Assembly: GCA_037013685.1 (NCBI GenBank)
Contig: CM072886.1
Span: forward strand, 21,707,080-21,771,079
Direction: 5' to 3'
Source: Acridotheres tristis
Taxonomy: Eukaryota; Chordata; Aves; Passeriformes; Sturnidae
DNA length: 64,000 bases
The translations under genes and the position numbers were made by a program. The notes under the pieces are model-generated. The model worked only from the letters and a program-made list of their open reading frames with translations, had not been told where the DNA came from and did no database searches. Shown here piece after piece: positions 24,901-38,814 of this stretch. Numbering within the stretch: position 1 is the first letter of the stretch; each line of letters opens with the position of its first letter.

Positions 24901-27900
24901 GGTGTAACATCTCCTTTTCTTCTATTTCTGTGAGATCTTTAAAATTTACCTCCAAAACACTTTGTAATAGCAGAGTTGTTCACGTTAAAGACTGAAATTG
25001 TCATTTTACTCTTCTTGTGTCTGATGCCCCACCATTTTTCAGCCTTTGTGTCATCAATATTTCAGGCCATGCATTTCTGTGGACCTTAATGTATTGGAGA
25101 CACAGAATAAGAAATTGTTACTCCAGTCTTTCCCCTCCTCTCCCTCATTATTGACTACCAGCAGTACTGAAGCTTATTGTCATGTATCTGTGCAAATTTG
25201 CTTTTTTGAAATTTCTATCCTGTTTAAATTTCTGTCCTATTTATTTAGTTATCCATTTCGCCCTCTGGATTGTTTTTTATTCTGTTTTTCTGGAAAAAAA
25301 AATGGTGAAGCATGATATACAGGTGTTAAGTAGCTCCAGTCATTTGAGAATTTGCTGTAATTCACTCATACTTCACTAATTATTCAGTGCAGGCCCTCAC
25401 AGTTCATACTGGAGCTGTAGGCAGTACGTTCTCCAAATACTGCTGAGTCCTCTCAGCTCATTTCTCCTGTGAGGAGAGAGGATCAGTTCCAGCAGCTCCT
25501 GAGAAGTAGTTCCATTTTGCCCAAAAGTAGTGCTGCCAAGAGCAGGAGCTGCCACTGCAGATGGCTCAGAGTTTAGTTGGAGACAGGAGATGACTGCTCC
25601 CTGGTCCCTCCTGCATGGTGCTCTTGAAGTAGCTCAGAAGTCATGGACAAAGTTAAAGAGTGTGCCAATGTCAAAGCAAACAAGACAGTTCACTGAAGCT
25701 GGCAGTGCTGCTGCCTCTTCCAGTTGAGATACAACAGCTTTCACCTTCATTTAAACAAACAAAATGAAGACTCTTAGGCTATCTGCCATCTGCTCTTTAA
25801 GGCCACAACTGCTAAATCAGCAATAAATGGTTAAATCACAGTTTCCAATTTTTGAAAATTTTGTCATCTCAACATTCTTTACTCTTTCAAAACCCACTTC
25901 TGATGTTTGGGTATGTACCTCATGGTGTTTGGGCAATGAACCCCTTTCTCTTAATGGGTTTGCAAAGAAATAGGTAAAGAAAGTGTCAGGAAAATGGGTA
26001 GATGTTTCAGCAAAGAATTCACTGGAAATTTCCAAAGTGCTCTGAGTGAGGTGTGCTGGCTCACTAGGCTGCACTGGAGGATACAGGTTCTGTTCAGCCA
26101 GTCCTCCCACAGATCCTACCGTCCACTGGATGAGAATGCGTAACTACCTGGGATTCTGCACTGACCCCACTTAAAATGTCTCAGCTGCTTTTACAGCCAC
26201 TCTCTCTCCATCAGATGTAGGCTGACATTTCCCCCATTTTTAGGAAAAAAATATTTCTGTACTTCCATTTTTCGTTCTGCTTGCTTGTTCTGTGCCTGTG
26301 ATTCAGAAGGGTAATATAAAACTCTTTTCTTTGGTAGCAGCGAAATATTGCTGTTTGGAGTGAATACACCAAGCATCATGCTGTGTTTTGTTGTAGGAGG
26401 CACACTTCGAACTCTTATCACTTGAAATGGATTTTAAGTGATAAGGTTAGACATTTTTAAAAGGGATTTGATTTGAGAATTCTGGTAAGGTTCAGTGTAG
26501 GAATCAGCTGGATATTTAGACATCCAGGAAGAGTACTCTTATCTGTCTATATACCCATCACAACTGGAGCTCATTATTAATGCCCTCACTGTTTCAGAAA
26601 CATTGTAACACCTGGACCTGCACATTCTTCAAATGGCAGTGTGACTGGCTGCCTTCATTTTCTGCAGATTGTCACTTAAAAAAACTTGACAAAATACCCA
26701 CTGCATCACTGAGCTCCATGTGGCTTCATAAATCTGTTCAAAATTGAGATTATTGCAAGATCAAGACCTTCACTGGCAAAATGAGGAGCTGGCAAACTTC
26801 TGGATGATGTGATCAGATTCTACTGTCATGCTGTTCCGTGATGCTGAGCACCAGGCTTCATATATAGGTCTCAGTATATGTTACCTCCCCTGGTTTTTTA
26901 GATGAGAGAAAGAATACTAGAGCTGGGTGACTGAGCTGCCTGAGCTCACTGTCTGGGGAAAAAAAAAAATGTATCATGAAAATTCTATCTGCCTTAGCAC
27001 AACAGCTTTCTTCTGCAAGTAATTTTCTATCCCATAAGCAGCACGTGTGGTGAGCTCCTATTGTGCTGTTCCTTGGGCGTCAGGAGTGGTGAGTCCTGGT
27101 GTGTTGTCACAACGAGGCACAGTCGTCCCTCTGACGTGTTGGGACTGGGCACCAGGCCAGAGACAAAATGTTTCCAGTATCAGAGAAGTGCGTTGTGCAC
27201 TGCTTTGGAGGGGAGGTTTGTTCTGGGGAAATGTTGGTTGGTTCCTGTGACAACCAGTGGAAAGGATGTGATCCCAAATGTTCTGGTTTGTTTAAACAGT
27301 TGTAGTGAAGAAATGTAATTTTCTTTTAAATAAAAAGATTTTTCTTTCTGTTTTTATGATGATTCATAGGAACACACATACTTTGTTCTGTTAATTATTT
27401 AAATAAGCTTTCCAGCTGAATGGCTGCTTTAAGCCCTTAAGTATCCTGATGCAGCAGCGTAGCTTGGCCTGTACCAATGAGATTGGATACTACAACACTA
27501 GGTAGGAATTCATATGTGTTAACTGAGCCAGTTTCACGGTCTTCAAAACGACCATAAAGCCAGCTTTATGATCCAAAGGGAGCATTGCTTTTCTGATAAG
27601 CCAGCATTTCCAAAAAACCCTGTGTAGTGCATACCTGGAATTCAAATGAGCCAGCTACTGAGCCAGCACAGCAGGGTTTCTGGAAGTACATTTCATAAAA
27701 GCCTCCCACAGGTTTTGGCTTTTATTTTTATTCTCCTTTTTCAGTTTAAATAAAAGAAGTCATTAAAAAAAAAACTAGAAATAAATCTTTAAAGAGCGTG
27801 TTTAGGAGAGGACTGTGTGTTTGGGTGGGTTGTTCCAAAGGCTTTGCAACGTAGACAGGATAGGAAATGTGAAATGCAGGGTGTATCACTAATCTGTACA

Positions 27901-29089
27901 GAGTAAATCAGAGCAGATTTTAAAGAATATGTACACAAGCATGACTTGTGAGCCACGGGGTCCTTGTGGCAGAAAACAGTTGTCTTTGCAGTAGAGAACC
28001 CATTCTGTTTGTTCTCAAACAGCAAGGAAGAGACCTTCCAGCACAGCTAGCAGCAGCAGCAGCTGCTTCTTCACGTGTATTAACACCGATCTCTTCCTCA
28101 GTAAAATCATTCCCTCTCTCTAACCTTACTTGAGAGCTCACAAGCTCTGTCAATGCCAGAAGACCAAACCTTTCTCCTTTTGGGGGGAGAAAAATTTCTT
28201 AAGGTTAGCTTGAGTCTTCTACATGAATTTTCTGCCCAATCTTTTCCTGATCCACAGCTTCGAGGTCTACAAAAGCTTTCAAAATTTTTCTCTTCTTACT
28301 AAAGATCAGTTTCATCCTGTTGAGGTCTTTTATAGTTTCTGCATCTCCAAAGCAGGTATCAAAGACCCTAAGTCTAGTTTAATGTCAGAATTTTTAAATT
28401 CTGATTATGGGATTGTTTGCTGATGGAAGGCGACTCCTGAGCAGAGATGGCTGGGAAAACTGAAAGGGCAGATTCTCTGTTCTGCTTTTAGCAGTTCAGC
28501 ATGGAGCATCCCTCACAGAGGAGCCATCTTTTCACTCTGGAGCTAAACAATCTCCTTTTACCATGTACATCATTGTTTAATTAGCTTTTGATTTGGCAAG
28601 ATTGCTGTGTGGTTGCACTGGTTTGAGGAAAAGTGCAGTCTCTGTCAGGAGTTTCCTTTTTCCCCTTTAGCTGCTAATTTCAGATTGTGTCTCTACAGCC
28701 TAGGCCCCTCTATTTTCAAAATAAGTTTGCCAAATCCTTTTTTCTAGGTTTTTTTTTAGCATTCATCTCATTCACATAAACATTTTAGTAAGAATCACTA
28801 AATTTAAAAAACAGTTTCTTCCACCATGTGAACTTTTATGGATGTTGTAAGTTACTAAAATAGGGCGTTATGATGAAATGTGCTGACTCCCTGTAGGAAG
28901 AGGATGTCACAGTCCTGTATGAGTTGTTTCACACTTGGTTTTTCCTCGTGAAATTTAGATTAAATACTCCAGTTTTGTGCTCATTCCAGTTCAGTTTGGA
29001 TTATGGACAGAATTCGTTTCTAGAAGTCACCTCATCAAATTTGGAATAAACAGAACTCTTCCCTGACGGAGCGTTTAAGGACACTGGCA

Positions 29090-29345
29090 TGTCAGAGCCC
29101 CGTGGTGCTTTGTTGTAGGGCTGGGGATTTGATTTAACCTCGTCCTGATGCTCTGCAGGGCTGGGTGGCACTGGGCTGGCAGCTCCTCCTGCTCCTCTCC
29201 TGCCAGCTGTGGCTCCCAGCTCCAGCAGAGCCCGGCTCTGTGAGGGTGGCCAGGCGTGTTTTTGGGCAGTCTCCAGTGTCCCCTGTGTGTCCCTTGTGTT
29301 GGCACAGCTGCAGTGCTGTCTCTGCCAGGGTGCCTTCAAAAAGGT
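29090..29345. other. GC-rich intronic patch with chance-like open frames
   Basis: About 250 bp is clearly richer in G+C (CTG/CAG-rich) than the flanks but contains few CpGs, so it is not a typical active CpG island. It keeps several frames open. The longest is 174 codons on the - strand (29001-29525); a + strand frame at 29165 begins with a Leu-rich, signal-peptide-like run but starts at GTG, not ATG. The low stop frequency follows from the composition. I recognise no domain and no splice context, and I do not call a gene. Confidence 0.6.
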
Positions 29346-30108
29346 AGCTGTGGTTACCATGGCTATGAGGAGAATGATGGATTTCCTTGTGCTGCAAATG
29401 GTATGGAAACAGTGTTGGGATAAATTTAACTTTGCAATGCAGACAGCTACTAAAATGTTGTTTATATACATAAAATAAGGATGGAAAAAATCACATATTA
29501 AAAAGGTTTCCTGGCAAGACTTCATTGTATTTTGCCTCTATGGGGAAAGGAAGCTAGGAACAGTTGGGCCCTCTACTGTTTCAAGTACCTCATTTTTCAT
29601 CCTTGACGTAGCTAAAGCAAAAATATTAGTTGAGCTTGATTTTTTTTTTTTTTTAAATGAATGTGTGTTATTAGAATTTTGTGGGAATGTTTTGCTTCCT
29701 TCATCCATAGTGGCACGTTAGCCCAAGGTTTTAAAATACACCTTCATCATAAATCCCTTCTTATGGTCAAAGAAAGTGGTTCAATGACCATATATATAAT
29801 GGAATTATGATATTCCACTTTATGCCTGAGTCAGGCTTTTGTTGAGCCTCATTCTGTTGTTGCTGCTTCTTTTTTCACCTTAAAGAATAAGCCTCAATAA
29901 CTTGCATTTTTTCACAAAGCAGCATCACTTTCCTTAGAGCAAGAACAGGTTTATGAGGTTGGTGAGGAGGTGCCTTCTCTCTTTTGTGTTGCTGTTGTGT
30001 CCCAATCTCATAATCTGTGTAGCAGCTACTTCACAGGTACTTCATAAGGCTAGTGAAAGAATTTATTACCTTATTTATTGCCTTATTTATTAGCTTCCTT
30101 TTATTTGT

Positions 30109-30250
30109 ATGTGTGTGTTGGTTTTTGTTGTTGTTGTTGTTGGTTTTTATTTTTTTCCTTTAGTTTTTGTTGTTGTTGTTGGGGTTTTTTTGTTTGGTTT
30201 TTTGGTTTTTTTTTGTTTGGTTTTTTTTGGTGGGGGTTGTCTTTTTTTTG
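30109..30250. repeat. (TTG)n and T/G-rich simple-sequence tract
   Basis: Two short TTG microsatellite runs (around 30126-30142 and 30167-30180) are joined by T-rich sequence. They are followed by alternating long T runs with GG or GGGG and a final tggtgggggttgt. Strand composition is extremely skewed. It is not coding. Confidence 0.92.
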
Positions 30251-33200
30251 TTAAGACCATTTGGTTAAGATCATTTACAAAATAACTTGAAAAAGAAATA
30301 CTCCAATCATTTTGGTTTCTAACCAGCCTTGTTTTCTCTTACATCCATAATTCTGATGTAATTTCCTGAATGAATGCAGATCACATTTAAAATATCATTT
30401 TTCACATTACCATTGTGCATATAAAATGGTGGCTATTGAATTTATTGTTCCTTTTGCCATGTATCATCATTGTAAGGATTTTTTCATGACTGGTAGCATT
30501 TACACATAAGAAGCAAAAAAATTACCACCTATTTTACACATAAAACTAGGAAAAAGAATTTTAAATTCTATATTTGTCTGTAAATAATTACATGTTCTTG
30601 TTTAAGACTTTTATTCTGAAGGGGAATCATGCAAGTTATGTTTTCAGTATGCTTAATCTGTTGAATTACATTTTCTATATTTTTAATCTGTTTCACTGGT
30701 ATTTATTTCTTATCTGTGTGGGAATAATGAAGGGATATTTTGATGACAGTTGACTGAAAAAAACACAGAAAGCTTTTTAGAAAACTTACATAGAAAGCTG
30801 TATAAGAAAAATAATTCTACTAAAATATGGTTTTCAGGTTCTGAACAAGGCCTTTATTGCATTCCACATGGGAGGAGACTGCCTAGATTACACAAACTTT
30901 CTTCAATTGTTTTAATTTTGAATTGGCATGGATTCCTGGTTTAGGAACTATACAATTTTTGCTATTCATTTAATGAATGGCTTTAATATTCTAAATCTCA
31001 AGGACAGTGAATAGGCATGTGGTCTTTACTTTTCATGAATCTAAATAAATGTATTTTTGCCATCTTAGCTGGTAGACATTGTTTCTTAAGCAAAAAATGA
31101 TGTGACTTTTTCACTGCAGCTGTGAACCCTGGAACTTCCACAATATTCCCAAGGGTAAAATGTGTCCAGCCCCAGTCTAACAGCCCTGTAAGTGTATTAC
31201 ACAAATTAATAGATGTGCAGGCCCTCATGGAAACTGAACTTCAAAAGCAAACCTCTAAACTCCTGATGTGAAGAAGTGAAAGAAATGATTGGTATTGAGG
31301 CAATTCCATTTCTGACTCTATCTGTTGGATATTAAACTTGACACTCAGCTGTCACCATTGTGCCCAGCAGGGAGTCAAAGGAAGCCTCACTGCAGTTGTC
31401 AGCAGGCTCTGAGTCAGCATACATATACAGAAATAATTACTGAATGTTTTTTCTAAATCAAATGCTCAGTTAAAGGATGAAGTTCATTCTTTGGTCTGCA
31501 CTGCTTCACTTCTGCTAACACAAACTTTTCCAGATTGTGAAAGATGTGGTTCAGATCTACCTGACTCTACTCCTCAGGAAGGGAACGTGGCTGTAGGTGG
31601 ATCATCTGGACAAATGGCTCAGCACCACTGCTCTTCCAGAGCAGAAATTCTGTGTTCAGAGGTGGCTCTGAGAGTGATGGAGCTGCTGTAGAAAAACCCT
31701 GGAACTCACACTGCTCCTCAAGAGGCAAATCTAAAGCAGTAATGTGCTTTGCTCTAATGAAACAGAAAACATACAAGTTTTTGACTAAGTTGAAAACTTC
31801 ATTAGATATATATGTTTTGGAAGAATAGAACAGATTTTTGTTGAAAAACCAAACATCCCAAACCTCAAAATCTCACTAAACAGAAAGAGATTGCTGATTT
31901 GGGAATTGTCTGTAATTCTTATTCCTCTTTTGATTGAGTTCAGTTCCTCAAACAGCTGTCGTCTCCCATGGTAGATCACAGCGAAGGATTCACTAAATGC
32001 AATATGTTTTATCCAGAAAACTGGAAGACAGGGAAAAGTACAAGAAAATTCCTTAAAAGATACAATAAAATAAAAACATTTTTACATCCAGCTTGTAACT
32101 TTTCCCAGTTAAAATTCCAGGGCATTTTTCAACAAATCCCTCTTCTTTTAAAAGGAAAAGTTTGCATTCTCCTGACACTTTTTATTTACTAAACTTTGTT
32201 TGTTCATCAAGTTGACCTAACATTAAAAAAAATTTAAATTCTGCATATTCCTTTACCTGATTTCCATAACTCTTGTCTAAGGAAAGGCAGCTCATTTGCA
32301 TTCTGGTCTTGTCTTTCATTCTGCTCTCAATAATACCACAGGCTGCAGGTTCTTTGTCTTGTTGTAGTCCAAACTGTCTCCTTTCTTGAGGATCACCAGC
32401 TCTAACAAGTATATCTATCAGTAATATGCAGCTTTCTATATTCAAAACTTGTAGTGTAAAGGGAAATGCTCTTCTTTATTAATTATGCCAGCAATTGGGA
32501 AAGAGCTGATAGGAAAGACTTGCACTGCTGCTCATCTAATACATGGCAATAACGTGGGGTGGTTTTGCATTTGAAGCAGAATACAGGACAACATGACTAA
32601 TTGTGTTGGTGCAAAGCTTTGTGTAAACTAATTATTCCTTTGTGCACCAGGGAATGATGAGTCCTTGCAAAACCAGATGCTAACCCCAAAATTTTTCTTA
32701 TATTAAAAATATAAGGCAATGCAGTAGCCCTTGTTGCATTTTTGTTGCATTTCCTAGGAAATCTTTCTATATCATGCTTGTGTATGGAGATTTGAACAGC
32801 GGGTTCTGTTTTTATAACTTTCTGCCAAACCCTAATGATATCAACTGGCAGAATGGGTATTTGACCCTCACTACCCTGATGTATTGTAAATCTGTCATTT
32901 TTACATAAACAGACTTCTCACCCTACAAATGGAGTTAGAATCTGGTCCTGATTTTTAATAGCAAGCCTCGAATGAGAATATCATTTTATATCCCTTGTCA
33001 GAGAATAAAAGAGCCCCAGAGTGTTGTCTGTGGTGTGGAACAGCAGAACCCCAGTAGATTCTGGAGTCTTGTTTGCAGAAACCATAACACCGTGGTCCCT
33101 GGAAAACAATACCTGCATTCCTAATTTGAGAATTGTAGATTAGTCTTGTGTTAGTAATTCAGTTTAAAGAAAATAGGATATTGAACCATGGAAGCTGAAT

Positions 33201-36200
33201 GCTTACCTCGCTGAGAAGCAAATTATCAGCAGAGAAGCAAACAAGTTAGTTTTATTTTTTCAAATAATTCTCAATGTTAAATAAAAGTTTTATTCCAGTA
33301 TTAAGTTGGGGCTTGATTGCTGTGACAACAGTGGTTATTTTTATAGTTTTGGAAGATGAAATGGAAAGAAAAAGTATTAAAATGTAGAGGAGGCAGAACT
33401 CCTGGTGGCATGCTTGGGATGAGAAGTGGTGGACCATGAAAGCTGGGGCTAGGAGGTCACCTGTAAAATAACAGCTCGTGGTGTTCAGCTGTTGTTCTGG
33501 GTCTGGGTAATCAGTCTTCACTGCTAAGTGACAGTGTATTCCAGTAACACCAGAAGACTGTTGGCTTCTCCCTTCCTTTCCACCTCCCTTTTCCGTGTTG
33601 GTGCCTTAATTCTCTCTTGTTAGCTGCACAACAAGGCAGATTCTTCTCCACTGTGCTGTTAAGTGTGAACCCTCTTTGCTTTGTTTATAGCAGTGTCAGA
33701 ACTCGTTCTTTGGATTGCTTAATCCCACTCATCAGGATGGGATTGATTGCTGCTTAGGAGAATCACTTACAAGGTGATGCTTACAAATCTCTTTATGTTG
33801 ATTTACCTGTGGGCAGTGACTGTTCCATCTTATCCAAAACCACAGTTGTTTCACTGCTGCCCTCTCCTTGTTTGTTGGCTGTCACATATTGTGAATTTCT
33901 GTATTGCACGTGCTAAAAAATCATGTGGAAGAAAGATGATCTTTATAGTGTTTGGATCCTTGCCTGAATTACCAAGTGTCTCTACCTTAAAAATGGTTGG
34001 CTTTTAGATGCTAGGAAACCCACGGTTGTTTTCAGCCTGGCTGCTGCCCTTGAGAGAAGCTATAAATATTGTAGGTGATTTGAGCACTCCAATGCACAGA
34101 ACTCGCTTGTAGCTGGCTCCTAGATACTGTGGTTGCAGGTGTGCTAGAATATTATTAAAGAAATGGATTGGAAAACTAGTGAAACAAGAGTGAGTCAAGA
34201 GATTCTTTTAAAAAGTGAAAATTACAGATTTTGTTAGCTGGTTTTAATTTTCATCTGTGCAGTCCCATAGCTGCCTCAGTCTCATCTAAAATAAGAGGAA
34301 AATAAGAACACACTTTTAGAGGAATGTGGCTAATTTTTTTTAATATTCAGAACAAATATATTAATAACCAATATATCTTATTTAATAAGAGAATATTCCT
34401 TTGATTCACTAAGAGGCGTTGCAAAGTTGAGAACCTTTTCTAAATATAAATTGATGCAAGCATCTCTGGTTTTGATCCACGGGCTCCCTCTCCTGGTCTG
34501 GGAGGTGCTTGGCAGCAGGAGCTTGATTAATGCCGAAGGTAAGTGGAAGTTATTTGCAAATTGATTTTGTGACATAGTGTCGACAGTGTCTCCTAAGTTC
34601 CTCAGTGTTTAATGACAGCACTGTGCTCTCTCTAATAGCAATAATGAGATGAACGTGGGTGTTGTGATGCATCAGGGTTGCAGGGCCAGGTTTATCTTAT
34701 TCAAGTGCCAATTAAGACATATCACAAGGACTGAAAGAAATGTGCTACAAACAATATTTACAAATAAAATCAGTGAGTTTGCATACCTAAATAACTATGT
34801 GAATTTATACTCTGTAGTTGCACTGATACTGTCACCTTTGTCACCTTAGTACTCTGCTTTCACCTTCTGCTGATCATCCTACATCCAAGTTGGACTGCTT
34901 GCCCATTGTATTTGATTGTGGAGAAAAAAATATCTTTGGATTAATACTTTTCAATTAGAAAAATATGACTATTTTTACCTGCTCAACAAATTTGAGGCCT
35001 TAGACTCATAAAGTAAACCACATAGGTAAAAATGGTATCTATTTTAGAGGTCATTTACTTTTGTCTCAAGTTTTTAAGCTCATTTTAAAATTTAATTTAA
35101 TAAATTTCTGGGAGAGTTGAAGAAGCCAGTCTTGTTTCTAAGAATTTTTTTCAGCTTGAATTTATCAACATGAACAAATGTTTACATAGCTTAAGAAATG
35201 AAACAAGTATTCTGGAGTGTTGTCCTTGCTTTAATGCTCCTAATTCATATGTATATTGCAGCAAACAAAATTAAAATAAATCTCTTCAGTTCCAAATGAT
35301 TTGGAGTAGATGTTGTTTTTCACATTTTTTGGACCAAAGATTTTCATGCTAACTTTGGGCTTGCTTCATGCTGAGGTGAGTGACCACAGAATGTCACCTG
35401 AAGATATGCAGGTCCAAAAGTTTTATTCAGATGATCTGCAGTGCAGACAGGGGCAGAGCTGGGAGGGGCTTCTGTACATTGATAATGCAAAGCAAGCACA
35501 GCACTAATGTGAATTACTTTCACTCAGAATATCAACCTTTTATTCCAGGGCCTGAGCTTACAACAAATATTCAAAAGAATCTAGCATTTCCATTCATGTT
35601 AGAAATTGAGTGTAAATTTTTGAAAAGAAAGATCTTACTAGTGAAATATTAAATTCCACATTTCATTCAAAAATGTGTTTCTAGAGCTGTTAATTTAAGT
35701 GTTCCTCCTGACTTTATTTAAAGCAAGTCTTGACAGTTATGTGTTATGCAGCAAAAACAGGTTTGAGAGAACTACTTAGAGCAGTTCTCTCACTTTAATT
35801 ACTGCTTGTGTCAAGGGCACAGAGAGTGAACTTTTCATGTGAACAGAGAATATAAGATGCATGTGAGAAGTGTAAATACTTTGATGCTGGAAGTTGGTCT
35901 GACTTACACTACAAGGAGGAGGACAGTTGAAGTGAATAGAAACAAAGCATAATGCATGGGTCAATAAAGTCTGTATCTGCTAAGAAATTACTATTTTTAT
36001 GTGTACTGCAGCCATGTTAAAATAACAACTCTTTGCTGTGCATTCTCGTTCATGCCACACTCTTGATCATCCTCTTTACCATCTATGTAAATCTTCTATC
36101 CTAGCATCTATTTATTATCTTCTTATCTTATTTAAGTTTCTAGGGATTGAAGGTATTTCTGAGCTAAATTATCTGGCCTCTGTAACACCAGTGCTCTCAG

Positions 36201-36461
36201 ATAGCTTGACACTTGTGAATGAAAACTAGCTTTAACATCCATTGGTTGAACAGGCAGTGTGACAGGAACACAGCACTCCCATCTGCTTTACAGACTCCAC
36301 TGGTACCTTGGCAATGCTGTAATAATTTAACCTTTTGTACCTTCTTTCTCCTCCCTATCCCCCAATTAAGAAGCCTATTTGAAGTTGATTTCTACAGTGC
36401 TATGACTTGTTAAGTCTTTTCTATTAAAGTAATATGGTTTTGTTTATTTTTTTGTATACAG

Positions 36462-36525
36462 GTACTTGGAACACCAAATGAAGATACGTGGCCTGGAGTC
36501 CACTCTTTACCCCATTTCAAACCAG
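36462..36525 (+). CDS. CDK14: CDK14 internal exon: VLGTPNEDTWPG segment
   Basis: This 64-bp exon starts at a codon boundary and encodes VLGTPNEDTWPGVHSLPHF followed by KP, then the first base of a Glu codon. It corresponds to the alpha-G region of the CDK fold, where many CDKs carry a LGTP(N/D)E.WPGV motif. Acceptor tttttgtatacag and donor gtaggt (36526) are both good matches to consensus. The 64-bp length means that skipping this exon would shift the frame. I see no residue differing from my recollection of vertebrate CDK14. Confidence 0.97.
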
Positions 36526-38755
36526 GTAGGTTGAAGCACCAAGTTCCTCCAAATTTCCTCTCTGGAAGTACACAACAGAGATAATTAATCCCTGATCACA
36601 AGTGATCAAAATTGCCTGGTGTGCAGTGTGTGAACTGTAATGCACTTCTTCCAGCTACTTACTTTTTATTGTGCTCAGGGTGGGAAGTTTTCTCTCATTT
36701 AATTTCTTTGCTTTCTTTTTTGTTTTCTTCTGTTTGTTACAGTATGAGCCCTGACCTGCTTGCATTCCTCAGCCACTGAGTATTGTACCTTTCAGACTGC
36801 CAGTGTGCTGATTCTCTAGTCAGGATTACTTTTCCAACACAGCGCACCAAACGTTGACGAATATAAAAGAAACTAAAGAGTAGAGAAAACAAATTGTGAA
36901 AGCTGAAGTTATTACTAGATCATCTATTAGTATCTTTCTGCCAAGGTTCAATTTTTTAGTATGTGCTGTATGTGCGTTGTCATACTCTGTAATCATTCTT
37001 GAAAAACTGTTTCACCATCTGATATCTTTTTGTGAGAGAGAGCAGTTAGAGACTAGGAGGATGTGGGCAGCTTCATTATGCTATATATGTTTGCATGTTT
37101 ATGTATGTAATAAATATAGTCTTGTGAACTTCTGAGTGGGGATCTATGAAATTTATTTTTTTTAAACATGGCTAAGCAGGTGAATGAGTAGGTAGAAGAT
37201 GATGCAGAGGAGTTGTGAAAGATAAACAGATCTGGATAGCTCTCAAAATAAGAGAGAGAGAGAAACAAATATATTGTAGCCTTACCCCGATAGAGACACA
37301 AAACCTTGAAAAATAAGAATGCAGACAGCTTTCTTGCACATTGCTTTTTAGTCTCTGTCTTACTGCTGACTTACTGGTGTATAGTGAAATCACACGCTAG
37401 TGCTCTCTAGTGAATCAGAAACTTCTTTAACAGTCTTTTCATGCAATACTAAAATACTGCCATGTTCTTCCCTTAAACAGTGTTCCATTAAGTTTAGAAG
37501 CTTTGGTGTTTCTTATTCTTGATAACGATTGAAAGGTGGGCAAATACAGAATCCTTACAGACATGCAGTAGTCTGTAAAAGCAGTCCAAAAACATTGGTT
37601 TTAGCAAGAATAGTAAAGAGCATGAGAAAGCCTGAAGGTGTTAGTGACTGTTCTTTGGGTTGGTTTGTTTTTCTTTTTCTGTGAGATACAGGAAAGTTTT
37701 GAACAGTAGGTGGCAGCCAAGAAATTTCCTGGTTTCATTTTTCGGTTTTGCTTCCAAGTGTGTCAAGGGATATGGGTTTATTACCATAGAAGAACATCAG
37801 GAAATAAATCCACTGTAGGCACTTCATTAAATCTAATTTTTATACAGGCATTGTATTAGAATTGCTCTTATTTTCTCCATCCCAGACTATGAATTTTTTC
37901 AGCTATGAATACATAATATTTATACAAATGCAGAGTGGGGAGAGGAGAAAAGGTGCCTCCAAGACAGAAAATGGTCACTCAGTATTTTCACCATTTCTGC
38001 GTGGTGTGGCCTTTGTTCTCTCAGATCCTTTCCACATCTGTGAAGTATGTAGATTTGTTAAGTCAGAGTAATTACTATTATTGCTGGCAATCATTTAATC
38101 TTTTTAGGGCCTATTAATGCAAAGCACTGAGCTCCCTAATTCCCTTACACTGTGGAGGTCTGGGAGCACTCAAAAAATAAAATCCCTGTTCTGTAGACAT
38201 ACTATGTTGTGCACTCTATATCCTTGATGACCTTGGTAAAAGGATTTTTTGTTTGTCTTATGATTCCTTATTTGCTGTTTTTAGAAATTACAGCAATAGA
38301 AAGCATCATCTAACTGGACAACCAAAACTGGCTTGCATACCCCAAAACTGAGTAACTGAATTTTATGCTGGTAAATGTGGAATTGTTAGAGCAGCAAAAA
38401 ACATCCCTCTGGGATCATTCTGGGGTACCAGTACCTAAGGTATGTTCTGCACAAAATGCTCTGACCTATGGGCTGGGCTGGAATGGATACTATGTGCTCA
38501 GGCCATTAGAGTTGTTGGAGATGTTTGGTCAAGGATACCAGGTTCTCTGTCACTTCTTAAAACTGTGCTTTCCTTCATGCTGTTCTGTGCACAAAAGCTT
38601 TCTGGCTATGGTAAGGCTGCTGCATCATCTTCTACAGGTGCTTAACCAGCCATGCTCCCCTCCCTGATGGTCTGAAATTGCTGTTGCACTCTAGCTTTCC
38701 TGACTGACTTATAAGAAGGAAAAATGAAAGTTGAAGCTTTAATAATACATTTGAC

Positions 38756-38814
38756 AGTTGGACTCCGTGGTCCGTGTGGGTTACTTCCAGTCAGAATATT
38801 CCATGATTCTTTGA
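38756..38814 (+). mobile_element. CR1 LINE 3'-terminal remnant
   Basis: The segment reads gttggactccgtggtccgtg, continues through a 'gggttacttccagtcagaat' part, and ends attccatgattctttga. It follows the CR1 3' terminus order: 'ttggactcgatgatcttaagggtcccttccaac...', then attctatga repeats. It is in sense orientation on the + strand. Only the last ~60 bp are recognisable; upstream sequence may include more diverged CR1 that I cannot delimit. Confidence 0.8.

Larger units (their letters stand above)
14801..36461 (+). other. CDK14: CDK14 intron, about 21.7 kb
   Basis: This is the largest complete intron, from donor gtgagt (14801) to acceptor tttttgtatacag (ending 36461). It contains a CR1 LINE 3' end (18203-18483, - strand), a 24-bp perfect palindrome overlapping a 17-bp tandem repeat (21916-21960), and a GC-rich patch at about 29090-29345 with long but unconvincing open frames. 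A (TTG)n and T/G-rich tract lies at 30109-30250. The remainder is ordinary AT-rich intronic DNA in which I see no gene or RNA. Confidence 0.9.

Noticed and set aside
29165..29347. Leu-rich signal-peptide-like start on the + strand
   Set aside because: The frame opens at GTG, not ATG, lies in a CTG-rich patch that yields Leu runs by composition, and continues into no recognisable protein.
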